This document shows, one piece after another, positions 25,158 through 37,461 of a stretch of 64,000 nucleotides of DNA. Location of the stretch: assembly GCA_028583415.1 (NCBI GenBank), contig CM053272.1, positions 78,113,479-78,177,478 on the forward strand, in the 5' to 3' direction. The notes beneath the pieces were generated by a model. It ran no database searches. It was not told the DNA's origin and was given only the letters and a program-made list of their open reading frames with translations. Within the stretch, counting starts at the first letter, position 1, and every line of letters starts with the position of its first letter. The stretch comes from Protea cynaroides (Eukaryota > Streptophyta > Magnoliopsida > Proteales > Proteaceae). Both the position numbers and the translations under genes were made by a program.

Positions 25158-25610
25158 GTAAGTTCTTCAATCTACTTCTTTCTTTGGATTATTCTACCTA
25201 GGTTTTTATCACATTTTGTTATCTTTCTCAAATTAAAACTTATTCACCCGTAGGAATGTTATTTTCTTCACTTACTTTTGATGTTGGGCACCCAACGGAC
25301 AAAAACCCTTAAACAATTTTGGGTTTCATCAGTTGGTTTGAAAGAAATCCCAAATTGTTGGGTTTTTGCCCTAAAATTAGGGTTTTTCTCAAAATTTTGA
25401 ATTCCTTGAAATTACTTGAAATTTGTTAAATTAATGGTTCCATTAAATTTTGTTTGGCATGTTCGATTGTGTTTCCCATTCATGTAAGTCCTTTAGTCTA
25501 AGAAAGTGGGCAAAAAATGAGGCTTTTGATCGAATTACGTTGTTATGCTGTCGAAATTTCTAGAATTTTGACTAATAATTTTGGTTTTATTTGTTTTTCA
25601 ATTTTTGCAG
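25158..25610 (+). other. Putative 5'-UTR intron of the antisense gene (element E)
   Basis: Donor ATG/GTAAGT and acceptor TTTTTGCAG, 453 bp. It is clearly homologous to the introns of A, B, C and K although more diverged. The second exon is cut off at once by the LTR of F. Confidence 0.6.
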
Positions 25611-25614
25611 TTAA

Positions 25615-25792
25615 TGTCACACCCCAATTCTAGTATAATCAGAATGGTGTGATGAACCATCAATGAACCAATGGTTCAACCATGATCTCGCATAGGTTGT
25701 ACCCACCATGTCAAACCACACACACATTCCACAGTAATAATCAGAGGTAATAAACAAGTAAGTGGAAGTCTTACAAATAATGAACTGAGTGT
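25615..25792 (-). repeat. LTR start, assigned to the 3' LTR of element F
   Basis: Starts TGTCACACCCC as family-1 LTRs do and follows the family for 178 bases to AACTGAGTGT, where the LTR of G begins. I join it to the LTR end at 52231-53182, because G lies between them and both halves belong to a minus-strand family-1 element. The flank GTTAA (25610-25614) would be the target duplication of F. A separate solo fragment is an alternative. Confidence 0.6.
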
Positions 25793-26554
25793 TGTGAGGA
25801 TAATGAGAAATGATGATCCTCTTAGGGATAAATATAAAGTATCAATAAAGATCAATGTTATGTTGGAGTCGCCACCTAGATTAAGGTCTAGGACCTCTAA
25901 AAATGTAGCCTCACCTTAAGGTAAGACTTCTATTGACTCATGACCCAACGTATCAGTTCTTTGGTCTGCAAAAGAATGGGTAAGTATTCAAGGCACGATT
26001 ATGGGAAGGTGTTAGGCACCCAAACTGCCCGATCAATATCAGCCTCCTAAATATTTCTTAAACTCTAATTTTGACTGTGCTTGGTCAACTGGATGACTAG
26101 GATCAATGGGGGAAGTCCTAAACCAAATTGCTAAGTTATTCTAACCTAGGGTTCAGCAAGTCATGTTTTAATGCAAATAAACAAGCAATCTAATTTACAG
26201 TACTATACAGTGAACCGAACCAAAGATGGTTTGGTCTTGGACTAAATCTGAGACGTGTAAGACATCTCAAACTGCCTACGTATTCCAATCCTGGAAATCA
26301 AGTCCAAAAACATAATTCGAAATGGGTTTTGTGATTAAAGATTAAGGAAGTGATTTATGCATGTGCTTCAATTAGATTCTTTGTTCAAGTTGAAGTTTAT
26401 GCTGGACGAATGGTTGATGGGTGGCTTTGTACCGTATTTGGGATTCCCAAATTGCCTACGTATTCTAGGGTGTGCCCTAGAAATCAGGTTCGACGTAGTT
26501 TGAAATGATTGTGAGAGTTGAATTTGGAACGTGTACCAAATTCCTACCATTTTC

Positions 26555-26872
26555 GTCAATAAGATCTAGGGATGAGACCTAAATTCCTATCATTCAGATT
26601 TGGGATGTGTACCAAATTCTTTCCATTTTTTTCAATAGGATCGAGGGATGAGACCTAAATTCATTCCATTTTTGTTGTTTCTATTTTTGTCAATAGGATC
26701 TAGGGATAAGACCTAAATTCCTATCATTTTTGTTGTTTCTATTTTTGTCAATAAGATCTAGGGATGAGATCTAAATTCCTATTATTTTATTGTTTCCATT
26801 ATTGTCAATAGGATCTAGGGATGAGACCTAAATTCCTATCATTTTTATTATTTCTATTTTTAGGTTCCTAGG
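26555..26872. repeat. ~58-bp tandem units in the left LTR of G
   Basis: About five imperfect units containing GATCTAGGGATGAGACC and TAAATTCCTATCATTTTT. The right LTR has fewer units at 48217-48400. Confidence 0.8.
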
Positions 26873-28589
26873 GTTTCCTATCCCTTTTCATTGTGATTTT
26901 CATTTTTCAGGGTTTCTTACCCTAATTATTCTCGTTATTCTATGATTTATCTTGCCCTAATTATTCTTTCCATTTTTTAAGGTTTTCTACCTAATTGCTA
27001 TTTTTTCAATTTATCTCTTTCCAAGACAAATATGGAAAGTGAAAACATTCCAACTATAGCAGTGGTAGCATTCCAAATACAACAATGATATCATTCCAAA
27101 TATGACAGTAAGCATCTAAATATGGCATGTGAGCATTCCGAGTATAGCATGTAAGCAATCCAATACAACATTTGAGAGTCTATATAGCAGGTGACAATGT
27201 GTATCCAAATATATTAATGATCATATGAATAATCCAAACATGGCAAATGAATGTTCTAAATGTAACCATTTATCCAAATATGGCAAGTATGCAATCAAAT
27301 ATGGTAGAATTCACCAAGCAATTAATTGCATGTTACAAGGAATGAGACATCAATGAAACCTTTTTTTTTTTTGAAAAGTGCAAAATTATCAAAAATATAT
27401 GTTCAATGTTCTTTGAAAATATTGTAATTTTTATGAAGATATTTAGAATGATTAATGACTCAAAACTGTCAATAATGTGACACAAAGTTTCAGATATTGT
27501 ACAAAACTATGAATTGCTTTTAGATTTTATCATATTACACAAGAATGACCATAAGTAGGTCTTTTGTAACTAAAATCAAGCTCTATCTTTTTTCATAGAA
27601 AGACGACTCAACATGCTATATTTCATCTGAAGGAGTCGAATCCCAACAGTGAGTAAAAATAAGTCAAACGAATGCCCCAAGACCAGATATGTGCACTGGT
27701 CAAGTTTGTTCAAGATTTCTGACCAGTTGCACCATAAATTCTGTATAAAATACCATACTTAATGAAAATTAAATCTAGAGATATGTCCATGTAAATAACT
27801 GTCTGATCTAAAATTTGATCAAGAAAAACAAGTGAAAACAGAATACTTTCTTTGTGAAAAATGATTCTTTTCAATCATGCAAATTAGTACATCTTGATAG
27901 ATTCAAAATTAGAGCACTATGTACTTAAAAATCAATATAAATTCAATAAAAAATCTAAAAAATATGAAAATAGTGCCATTTGTGAGAATACTTTCATATA
28001 TAAAATGTTTATATGAAGTTGATTTCCTGATTATGGCCATAAGACCCTTTCCTAGAGACTTTCTGATAGGGGATTGTATTAAATCCAAATAAAATAGAAA
28101 TGTCAAAGACAAATTTTTTGTTATACTTTCCCAATTTCAAATGGAACGAAATTTCTAGGGTAGTCTTCTAACATATCGGAGAGACTTCCATAAAAATTTG
28201 GGCTTCAAAATCTAAAAAACACTATATGTGATGCACGTCCTAAGTTTGGATCCTAAATCTGGAAATTTCAGATTAGGAAACCACTTTATGAAACTTGTCA
28301 AAAACATCAAACATCATCATATAGCATTCAAAGCTTCATCATTCAATAGTTTAGACAAATTAAAATTCATAAAAAAATGCTAAAAATAGGCATCCTAACA
28401 TTAATATGCATGCAATAGAGCATTCCTGATCGATATTTCATGAAAATTAGTATTTTTCAAGCACAATTGACATTCGAGCATTTTAAAGACCTCTGAATTC
28501 ATTGGTACTACCCTTGTGCTCGAATGGAGCAAAACCATCTATGTAGGATGATTGGAGGTCATATCAAGCTCTTTGAAGGCAAACCCTCC

Positions 28590-29420
28590 TTCTATTCTCC
28601 TCTTCTCCTCTCTCTCTTCTCTTTCTCTCTTTTCTTCTTCCTTTTTTTTTCTTTTCTCTTCTTCTCTCTTTCTTTCTCCCTCTCTCACGTTTTCTCTCCT
28701 ACCCACATTCTCTCTCTCCTTGTGGTCTGGAAAAAGAAGCCCAATCTCTCTTTCTCTTAGCCTATTTATGCTTTTCCTCTCCTCTTTTAGAAGATCCTTC
28801 TTTCCTTTTCTTCTTTTTCTTCTAGAAAAATCTTTTTTCCATTTTTCTTCTTCCTTTCTTCTCTTCCTTCCTTTTTCTCTTCTCCCACTCTCTTCCCCAT
28901 GTTTTCTAAACATTTTCTAGAGTAGCAACGTCCTTCCTTTCTCTCCTCTTCTCTCTTCCTTCTTTTTTTCTTTTTCTTCTAGAAAATCCATTCTTTCCAT
29001 TTTTTTTCTTTCCTTTCTTCTCTTTCTTCTCCATGTTTTTTCTCCTTTTTTTCTTTCCTTTTTCTCCTTCTTCTTCTAGAAATCCCTTCTCTCTTTTCTA
29101 TCTCTCTTTCCTTCTTCTAGAAAATCTCTTCTCTCTTTCCTTTCTTTCTTCTTTCCTTTTCTTCTTCCTTCCTTTTTTTTTCTTTCTTCTTCTCTCTCTT
29201 TTCACGTTTTCTTTCTAGAAAACACATTTTTTTTCTTCTTTCCTTTTTTTTTCTTTCTTCTTTTCCCTCTTTTCACGTTTTCTTTCTAGAAAACATTTTT
29301 TTTCTTTTTCTTTTTCTTTTTTTATTTCTCTCTCTTTCCTTTTTTCCTTCTCCCTCTCTCTTTCCCACGGCCTCTCTCTTTCCTACGGCCTCTCTTTCCT
29401 AATCTCCCCTTACGGTCTCT
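28590..29420. repeat. Polypyrimidine tract with following AT tract (left LTR of G)
   Basis: About 830 bases almost entirely C and T on the plus strand, with TTCTAGAAAA units interspersed, followed by TA-rich DNA to about 29530. Long frames read here (Ser/Phe/Leu-rich or Lys/Glu/Arg-rich) are composition artefacts. Confidence 0.85.
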
Positions 29421-29478
29421 TTCCTATAATATATATGTATATATATAAATATATTAATATATATAATATACCTATAAG

Positions 29479-29509
<31 letters not shown>

Positions 29510-30564
29510 ATATATATTATATTATACATTATACACATATAAAAGAAATGCATGCATATGGACTGACGTGACTTGGTCTGGATTGATCTGAGCTGGGCGG
29601 GCTAAGTTAGACTAAGTTGGATTGAGCTAGTTTGGACAAAAGTTGATTTTTCCTATCATTTCGTAGTCCATTTCTTCCACCATTCCACATAGAATTTTCC
29701 AATAGCCTCTATTCCAAATTTTCTATGTTCACTTTGTAGAACACTAAAAATGAGGAATGCTGGAACTTAAATCACCTCATTTGGAGATAAAATGGCCAAC
29801 TTATGAATTTCTGAAGTTTAAGCAGGCAAATTATCGATAATTTGGTTAACCATTCTGCATGGGATCCTTCGGAGACTTCTACAGGAAATCCTTTATGTCG
29901 ACTTTGTAGAGTACTAAAAATGGAACATATGAAACTGAAATCACCTGATTTGGATATGGGGTGACCAAAATATGAATTTTCAAAGATTAAATTACCATTT
30001 TCATGTGTAATTTTACATGGGACCCTCAGAGACTTCTACCTGAGATTTTTCATGTCCATTTGTAGAACATCACAAATGAAGAATAATGGTCTTGGAATCA
30101 TTTGAATCCGATGTAGAACGGCAAAGATATGAAGCTTTGAAGTTCTAACGATAATTTTGCATGAAAGCTTGCATGGGGCCCATCGATGACCTTTGCCCGA
30201 GATTTTTCATGTCTACTTTAAAGAGGACTAAAAATAAGGAATATTGGCTTTTGAATCATCCGATTCCAATATCATATGACCAAGATATGGTGACTTGAAG
30301 TTTAAATAATAATGCATGCATCATACGATAACTACGTAAATGCCCTTGCACTTTCAAACTGTGATATCTTCCTTGTTTGACGTCAGAATTTGATGATTCT
30401 GGTCTCATTTCGAAGATAATTTCATGACCTATACATCTTAGTAGGTAATAGCCCATGACCCTGCTATGGGGTTCATTAGAGAATCACAAACCCTTGGGTT
30501 AAAAGCCAGAAACCTGCTATATTGGTTCACTTATGCTGAGAGTGGAAAAAATGGGGTGCTTACA

Positions 30565-30577
30565 GATGCCCCTCTTT
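30565..30577 (-). promoter_or_regulatory. Polypurine tract (element G)
   Basis: Minus strand AAAGAGGGGCATC directly before the TGTAAGCACCCC start of the 3' LTR. Confidence 0.7.
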
Positions 30578-30682
30578 AGCCGAGATTGTTACCAATTGAA
30601 GGCTAAAGATAAAAGAACCACATTTTTGCATTTTTCTGCACTTGATCTAGATTCTAACATTGTACAACAAACAACTGTGGAT

Positions 30683-30904
30683 GTCAAGCTCCTTGAGTAG
30701 CGACCTCATCAGGTCTGTGACTTTTGCTCAAGAACACTTGTAATGTAACTGTAACTGTCAAGTTTCTTGAGTAGCGACCTCATCAGGTTTGTGACTTTAG
30801 CTCAAGACCGCTCATGATGTAACTGTAACTGTCAAGCTTCTTGAGTAGCGACCTTATTAGGTCTGTGACTATAGCTCAAGACCGCTCATGATGTAACTGT
30901 AACT
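30683..30904. repeat. 74-bp tandem repeat, three units
   Basis: Units start GTCAAG(C/T)(T/C)(C/T)CTTGAGTAGC-like and end TGTAACTGTAACT; three units with few differences. Confidence 0.9.
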
Positions 30905-33670
30905 GTTCTTTGTGCTCTGGATTTGTAACCTCTGGATGTATAGCCTTTGGCTATGTAGCACTTGGATGTATAGCCTTTGGACCGAATTTGGAGTGTCCCA
31001 AATTTCCTACGTATCCTTTGGGACTTCTATCCCTCCGAAATCAGGTTCCGCGTAGTTCGGGCTAAAACTTTCTCTCTCTTCCCATGATCTTTCATTCTTT
31101 TTTTTTCTTTTCTCTTCTATTATTCTTCTTCCTTCTCTTTGTTCTTTAATCATCATGTTCTCTTTGTACTTTTATTTTTCTTTCCCTGATCTTTCTTTCT
31201 TTTTTTTTTTTTCATCTTGTTCTCTCTTTTTTATTCTTCTTCTGTTTTCATTCATTCTTCTTTCTTCTATGTACTTTCACCTTTCTTTCCTTTTCTCTTT
31301 TATTCTTTTTTTTTCATGTTCTTTTCTATTCCTTTCTTTGTCTTTCTTCATTTCCAAAATGGGTTGAACTTTCCATAAATATTGAGGTAGCCGCAATGGG
31401 GCTTAGAATCTGTATTTTGTCCACTAACATCGCTCGGAATCCAAGAGGAACTAGAGATCATGGTTTGATCGACTTTCCTTGACTTGACTTAATCTAGACT
31501 GAGAGAAATATGTTTCTTTTCTTTAAAAGGCAATCTTTATATTTCTGCATTCCTGCCAAATTTATATGGGTTTCGCTTTGATTAAAGGGCAATTAGGTCT
31601 TTTTAGTGAGGGGCAAATGATGACAATGACTCAATTTTATTTCATTTTTTTTCAACTTTGTATGGGTCATCTTTCTCTTACATTCAAATAAACTCAGCTA
31701 GAGTTTCAAACAGGGGGCTCAACTAAACTCATGATGTTTGGATAAATGGGTGATTTTGCCCCAGTGTCTAAGTTCAAGTTTGCACACATTGATAGGCAGG
31801 CAACTATTGAGTCATCACTAGAAATAACCATAAGGAGATGCAACCCTATACTATTCTTTAGATAAATGTCAAAGAATGCTTTCTCTTCTTGGTATCATTC
31901 AGATAGAAAACAAATTTCGGCAAGCTATGCTGAGATGCTGAATCGGTTATAACCACGTTTGGGCCCAAATCATTTAAGTCTATATACAAGTATGACGACG
32001 AAGGTCCAAATGGACAGATAAGAAACTGTCCAATGGGTCTGCCATTAGGGGAGCATTTGGTTGTTTATGTAGAATGGCTTGATCTCCACTAGGAGATGCC
32101 ATTTTATTGGCTAGCTACAAAAGACTATGGAATTCTTGAACTCCGTCGAAATGATGAACGATAGATAGATATTCCAGTCAGATTTATTGAACAATATTTA
32201 TGCATAGCAAGACGACATGTTCACAAGAAACGATACCATAAAATTTTGTGACATTTAAAGTAAGGGCATGTAATATAGACTCTGTGGAAGACCGTCAGAT
32301 TGATGGATGGGAGAGAATCTTTAGCCGAAAAGAAATCCTCTGATAAAAACAAAGTGATGAGACCACCCCCCTGTATGGGCGGGATGTAGTGACCCATATA
32401 AAAAATGTAGCTCAACACACAACGTAAATCACAACAAATGGTTAGGTCTCCAATCAAGTTCTAATAAATGGTGTCTATATGTCACTATACGAGAACTAAT
32501 TGTCTTATTGCTCCATAACTGAACTCATCCATCATCAGGGCTCTAAAGGAGTTGCCCCATGTATATGCCTTGAAATCAAACTCATTCATCATTAGTGTTT
32601 CAAAGTAGTTGCTCCATGTCTATGCATCGTAGTTGAATTTGTCCACCATCACTGTTCCAATGGAGTATGCTAACCAACCTCATTATTTTGTATAGCTCTT
32701 TTTTTTTCTCTTTTTTTTTCTTTCTTTCTTTATTATTTTTTTTGAGCTCATCTTTGACTTTGAGTTTCATTTGTAGCATGTTTTATGTCTGTAGACTTCA
32801 TACACTTATGGAAGACTTGATCACTTGGATTGTTGTAAACTTGATAATGCCTTGTGTGTAGACCCATTTTTGTAAAACTAAATGAACCACTTGTATGAGT
32901 CTGTAAATGTTCTTTACTTTCAAGGAATATTCCAAAAAAAATTCTTTCTATAAATTGACCAAATGGGATGACATTTTGATGTACTAACTTGTAACTTTGA
33001 AAATACTTCCATGACATTAACTTAATCATTTGTAACTTTCACGTGTGTGTTGAACTTTCATTTCTCTAAAGGCCGATGGAGTAGAAGTTCAGGTTGTGGC
33101 ACATCATCCCGATCATCATCAGAGTCAAAATTGGTAGCGGACACGAAAGAGTAAGAAGTATCAAACTGGGAAAGAATGGATTGGAAGTAGTAAAAGCACT
33201 GTAGTTGATGTCAAATGAAGTGATTATTGTTCATTTTTCAGAGCATTTTGGACTGGATTTGTCTACAACGATATCGGACTCGAGCCCAAACATGGATGAC
33301 TTATCAGATACCAATGGTAGCCAGTTTAGACAAGTAATTCACTGAGTTACCCCAATTGGATACGACATCATTGACGCCAACTTATGATTGGTTAGAGGAC
33401 CGAATCTCCGATCAGACTTTTGCTAGCAAGGCTCATTATGCCTATCTATAGACATGTGTTTGACCCTTTCCATCTTGAGCTAAACCCCTCTTGAGTCTAT
33501 TACCATTTTGATTTATGCCCTAGTTTGGGTTTGACATTCACCTGGCTAATGACTTAATTTGGGTTAAATGTACACCAATCTTATGCCCCAGTTTAGATGT
33601 CATGAAACTCTGACCTATAACCTTGTTTGGTCTATTTCCCTTTTCTGTTTGCCCTACTTCGAATCCATTT

Positions 33671-33806
33671 ACATTTTGGTTATGCCCCAGTTTAGGATGT
33701 ACTGACATTTTGGTTGTGCCCCAATTTATGGTGCACTGACATTTGGGTTGTGCCTTAATTTAGGGTGCACTGACATTTTGGTTGTTCCCTAGTTTAGGGC
33801 GCACAT
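33671..33806. repeat. 34-bp tandem repeat, four units
   Basis: Units follow the pattern ACATTTTGGTTGTGCC..., then a TTTAGGGTGCACTG-like end, with several substitutions each. Single related words (TATGCCCCAGTTT) occur upstream from 33515. Confidence 0.85.
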
Positions 33807-35154
33807 GAAGTTCATTTTCAGACTACCTCCATTTCGGGATACAGTTGACCACATACTTTTCCTTTTTATCTTTGATTTTGAGAGGTGGGTGGGACATTCT
33901 TGAAGGTTCGAGGGTCACTCCTTTGAGTCATGGTCACCTTGGGTGATGAAAGTAATTTGCGAGCCAGAAACCAACTCCTTCAGTCAAAGTGGCTCAATCG
34001 CCAAGGGTGAACAAAATGCTTTCCAATCTTAGTTTTTCCATTTAAAATTGGTAGGTATGCTAACATGGGAAAGAAACATGTAGTCTCTCAGAATTTATGG
34101 TTCAGCTTTCTAACTTCTTAGATTCCCCAACTGCGATCTTGGAATTTTAATTCCACTCTGAAATATTCGGCCTCTCAATATACTGTCTTCTAGCCATTCC
34201 AACACTTTGAGGTACAAAAGTCCTCCTTGTGAACATGAACTGAGACCTAAATAGGTGATGATGAGACCTTCCTATGAGTGGATGTAATAAGAGTGGATGC
34301 TTTGTCTACTTACTCAGGTGTTTTCTTAAGTCTAGACAATCCTATCCTCCCTAGTTCAACTTTTTTTTTCTCTTTCTATATAAACAATGAATGAAGGTTA
34401 AGACTCAGAAGTGAATGGACACAAGAAGAATACACATACACATACAAGCTGAATCAACCAAACAAAGTTAGCTCTTTCATGAAAATCGACCATTAGACAT
34501 CATCTGTAACAATTTATTTGTATTTGAATAACCCCATGATTGGTCTTGGGGCCTCAAGATTCTGAATGGATTATTGTAGCACCAAGTTTCAACCATGTGG
34601 TTCCTAAAATTCCAAGAAATTGAAATGGATATGCTTATTTATAGTTTTTATGAAGGATGACAAAAGTGGTTCATGATTGAACAAATCGGTAAATTTCGAC
34701 TTGATCATAGTATCTACATCGTGACAGGGATTTTTTGATCATTTTTTGAGATTGATTTGATGTATCAATATTGAACGGTCAACACAATGATATTTTTACG
34801 ATAAAGGGTAGGTATAGACCGCCCACACTAATGTGTATGCGGGTATACGTAACCCATACGCTCCCAACAAGTGAGAGACAAGAATAATCAAGTGTAGATC
34901 CAAACATGTTATGTCAAGGACAAAAACGGGCAAAACTTCGACGTCTCGGATGTAAATATCATAATCGAGTAGATTTTACCATGTTGGTTCTAGGATGGAC
35001 CAAAATAACATACATGTGGCTCAAACTGCATTATGACAGAAAATGCCACATTGACGAGGACAGGGTAACCTACCACGGAATGCACGATGGATAATGGGCC
35101 CCCATCCCTTTATATACTATAATGCAAGAATCAAGCGACGTGGACTAGCATAAC

Positions 35155-37450
35155 TTTCACACCCCAATTCCACACACTTCAGAATGGTGTGATGAACCGC
35201 TTGCAAACCAACGATTCAACCAGGATCTCGGACAAGCGGAATCCATTTTATCTAAACCTCATACATCCACATGCATAATCAGAGTAAATACACAATAGCG
35301 GAAGTCTTATAGTAAAATGAACTGAGAATCTACTATGATATTAATATTTAAATGGCAAATTATTCTGTATCAACTAAGACATAAATAAATATCAAATACA
35401 TGTCTTTACTAAATCCAAATAAAGAAAAGTAAAAATATAATCGAATACACATGAGTTGCACTCGCAAGAGGAGTCATGTGTATCCACTTCATTTTTCAAC
35501 TTCCATCGCCGCCACGTGTCCGTACACTGGAGCATTGACATAATCTTCGACGGTAGTACCTGCATCATCAACTAAATATATTTGATGTCGAGGGGGTGAG
35601 CACACATCATGGCTCAGTGAGCAAACAAAACAATGCAACAATACATATGCATGCAGTCAATTCATATCTTTGGTCTGGTTTAAAGTTTGCAATATGCAAT
35701 AGAATGGTTTAAGTAGTCAAAGGTTAACGTTTATTGACCCCGCCTCTATACACAAGTGTGTGACGCCGCCCGAAGGTAACGTTTATCGTCAACTCACAAG
35801 CACCCAATTCATGAACATTGTACAACAAAGGTTAACGTTTATTGCTGTACAGTGCCATACCAACACGTAAGCCCCTGCTGACGAGGGCTGCAAACTGGAC
35901 TCGCAACTAACCAATCCTAATGCCAAAAAGTGTATCCAAGGCCTCACCCCAGCATCCCTCAGAACGTCCATAGAGATAGAGCTAAGGCCCCCCGGTAGAG
36001 TCAGAGACTACAAGGATCGAGACCACCTCCCCTGATACTCTATGACGTAATAGTTCTGCTAAAGTAATGGCGATACGATGATACTAATGCACAAGACTTG
36101 AGTTAGAGATAGAGCTAAAGTGTTGAGACCCGCCAAAGGTTAACGTTTATTGACGTTTCCATCACACCATCCCTGATACTCGCTCGCATCAAATACACCA
36201 ACCACACACATACATTCACATGCCTATTCCTATCATCATCATCATCATCATGTTATAAACAATAATGTAAATAGCATGAACAAATAATAGAAATATTGGA
36301 TGACATGTTGTATGCACATTACAAACATATCGCATAGGATCAAGCATAGCATTGGACTCAAGAAAAGAGAAAATAATTTGTTATTAACCAATTAGTTTAG
36401 AGTTCTGTTTCCTCACCTTAGCTTGCTAATAGATCCTCTTACAAGCTTTAAGATTACCTTTATATTGTTATTATATTACGAGAAGACCTAACAGAGTCGA
36501 TAGAATTTAATTAGAATTAATTCTGAATTTTAAAAACCATTCTGTTAACTGGGGGTCGGAGGTAGGGTCGGAGTAATGATCGACCCTAGGTGCGACCACC
36601 CCTATTCTGGACTTCCCGAACACTTGGGGTCGATGCTCAGGGTCTGGTAGGGTCGATTGGCCATCGACCCCCCATGTGACCCCCTGTGGGTTTTGGTCGA
36701 TTTTCTCCTTCAGCCATTATTCGTGTTTGGGGTCCTATGGCTTGCTCCTATAATCCATTCTACTCCTGTTCTATGGTCTAGAACAATGATTCTACCACCT
36801 ATATGGCTTTCATGATTTTCCCCCATGGTTTTCCATGAAAACCTAACCATGGGTTGATGGTTTGGGTTCCTCCGAGATCATACTCTCTGCATTATCTATC
36901 CTAAGGTCTTTAGTAATTCATGGAATTAGTATCCATACCTAAAAAGAATACTCCTTCTCTGCAACACTTCTCCCTTGGCCTTCTTCTCTTCTTTCCTTCT
37001 CTTTTCCTTCTCTTCCTTCTCTTCCTTCTCTTCTTTTTCTCTCAATTCAATTTGGGTTGTAAAAGGAGTAAAAGAGGCTTAGGGATGTCATATTTATAGA
37101 GTAGAAACTCCTAAAATAAGTCCCATTGAGATTTAGAAGGAATCCCATCGAAATTAGGAAACTTTCCTAATTTTCAGATTTACCGAGTACCGGGGGTCGG
37201 AGATCCCGTCGACCCCTGGTTCCTAAATTGTCCGACCCCCCATGTAAAACTGGGGGTCTAACTTCTGTCTTGGGGGGGTCCGACCCTCCCTTGCTGGGAA
37301 TGCGACCCTCCCCTTAATTTAAGTGTTTTTGGGTCAATTTAATACCTGGGATCGTGATCTCCTTCACGCACTTGGTCCATTTGGCTCATCCATGATGGGT
37401 AGACCTGGTTCAAGGTGGTAAGACCAGGTTAGTTTGATACGGGTCTTACA
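35155..37450 (-). repeat. 3' LTR of element C
   Basis: TTTCACACC to CTTACA on the plus strand. TATAAATA lies at 37091-37098 (minus). GTCGA-type clusters lie at 36548-36705 and 37190-37320. The LTR small ORF is shifted in its last third. Confidence 0.9.
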
Positions 37451-37461
37451 ACTCCCCCCTA
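37451..37461 (-). promoter_or_regulatory. Polypurine tract (element C)
   Basis: Minus strand TAGGGGGGAGT before the TGTAAGACCC LTR start. Confidence 0.85.

Larger units (their letters stand above)
25793..30564 (-). repeat. 3' LTR of element G (4772 bp)
   Basis: Plus strand TGTGAGGAC-like start and GGGTGCTTACA end, with short inverted ends (TGTRAG/CTTACA). It holds 58-bp tandem units, a long pyrimidine tract and an AT tract. No coding sequence is visible. Confidence 0.8.
30578..35154. other. Noncoding internal region of element G, main part
   Basis: No frame in this 4.6 kb shows a known retroelement domain. It holds a 74-bp repeat (x3), a T-rich tract near 31090-31340, a 34-bp repeat (x4) and otherwise unremarkable AT-rich sequence. 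It is interrupted at 35155 by element C. Confidence 0.6.

Noticed and set aside
25615..25792. Independent solo-LTR fragment
   Set aside because: Possible, but joining it to the F LTR beyond G needs fewer events and explains the cut F LTR.
26555..26872. CRISPR-like regular repeats
   Set aside because: Adjacent tandem units without unique spacers, inside a plant LTR; not a CRISPR array.
32748..33029. 93-residue frame in the internal region of G
   Set aside because: No recognisable family and AT-rich; length is expected by chance.
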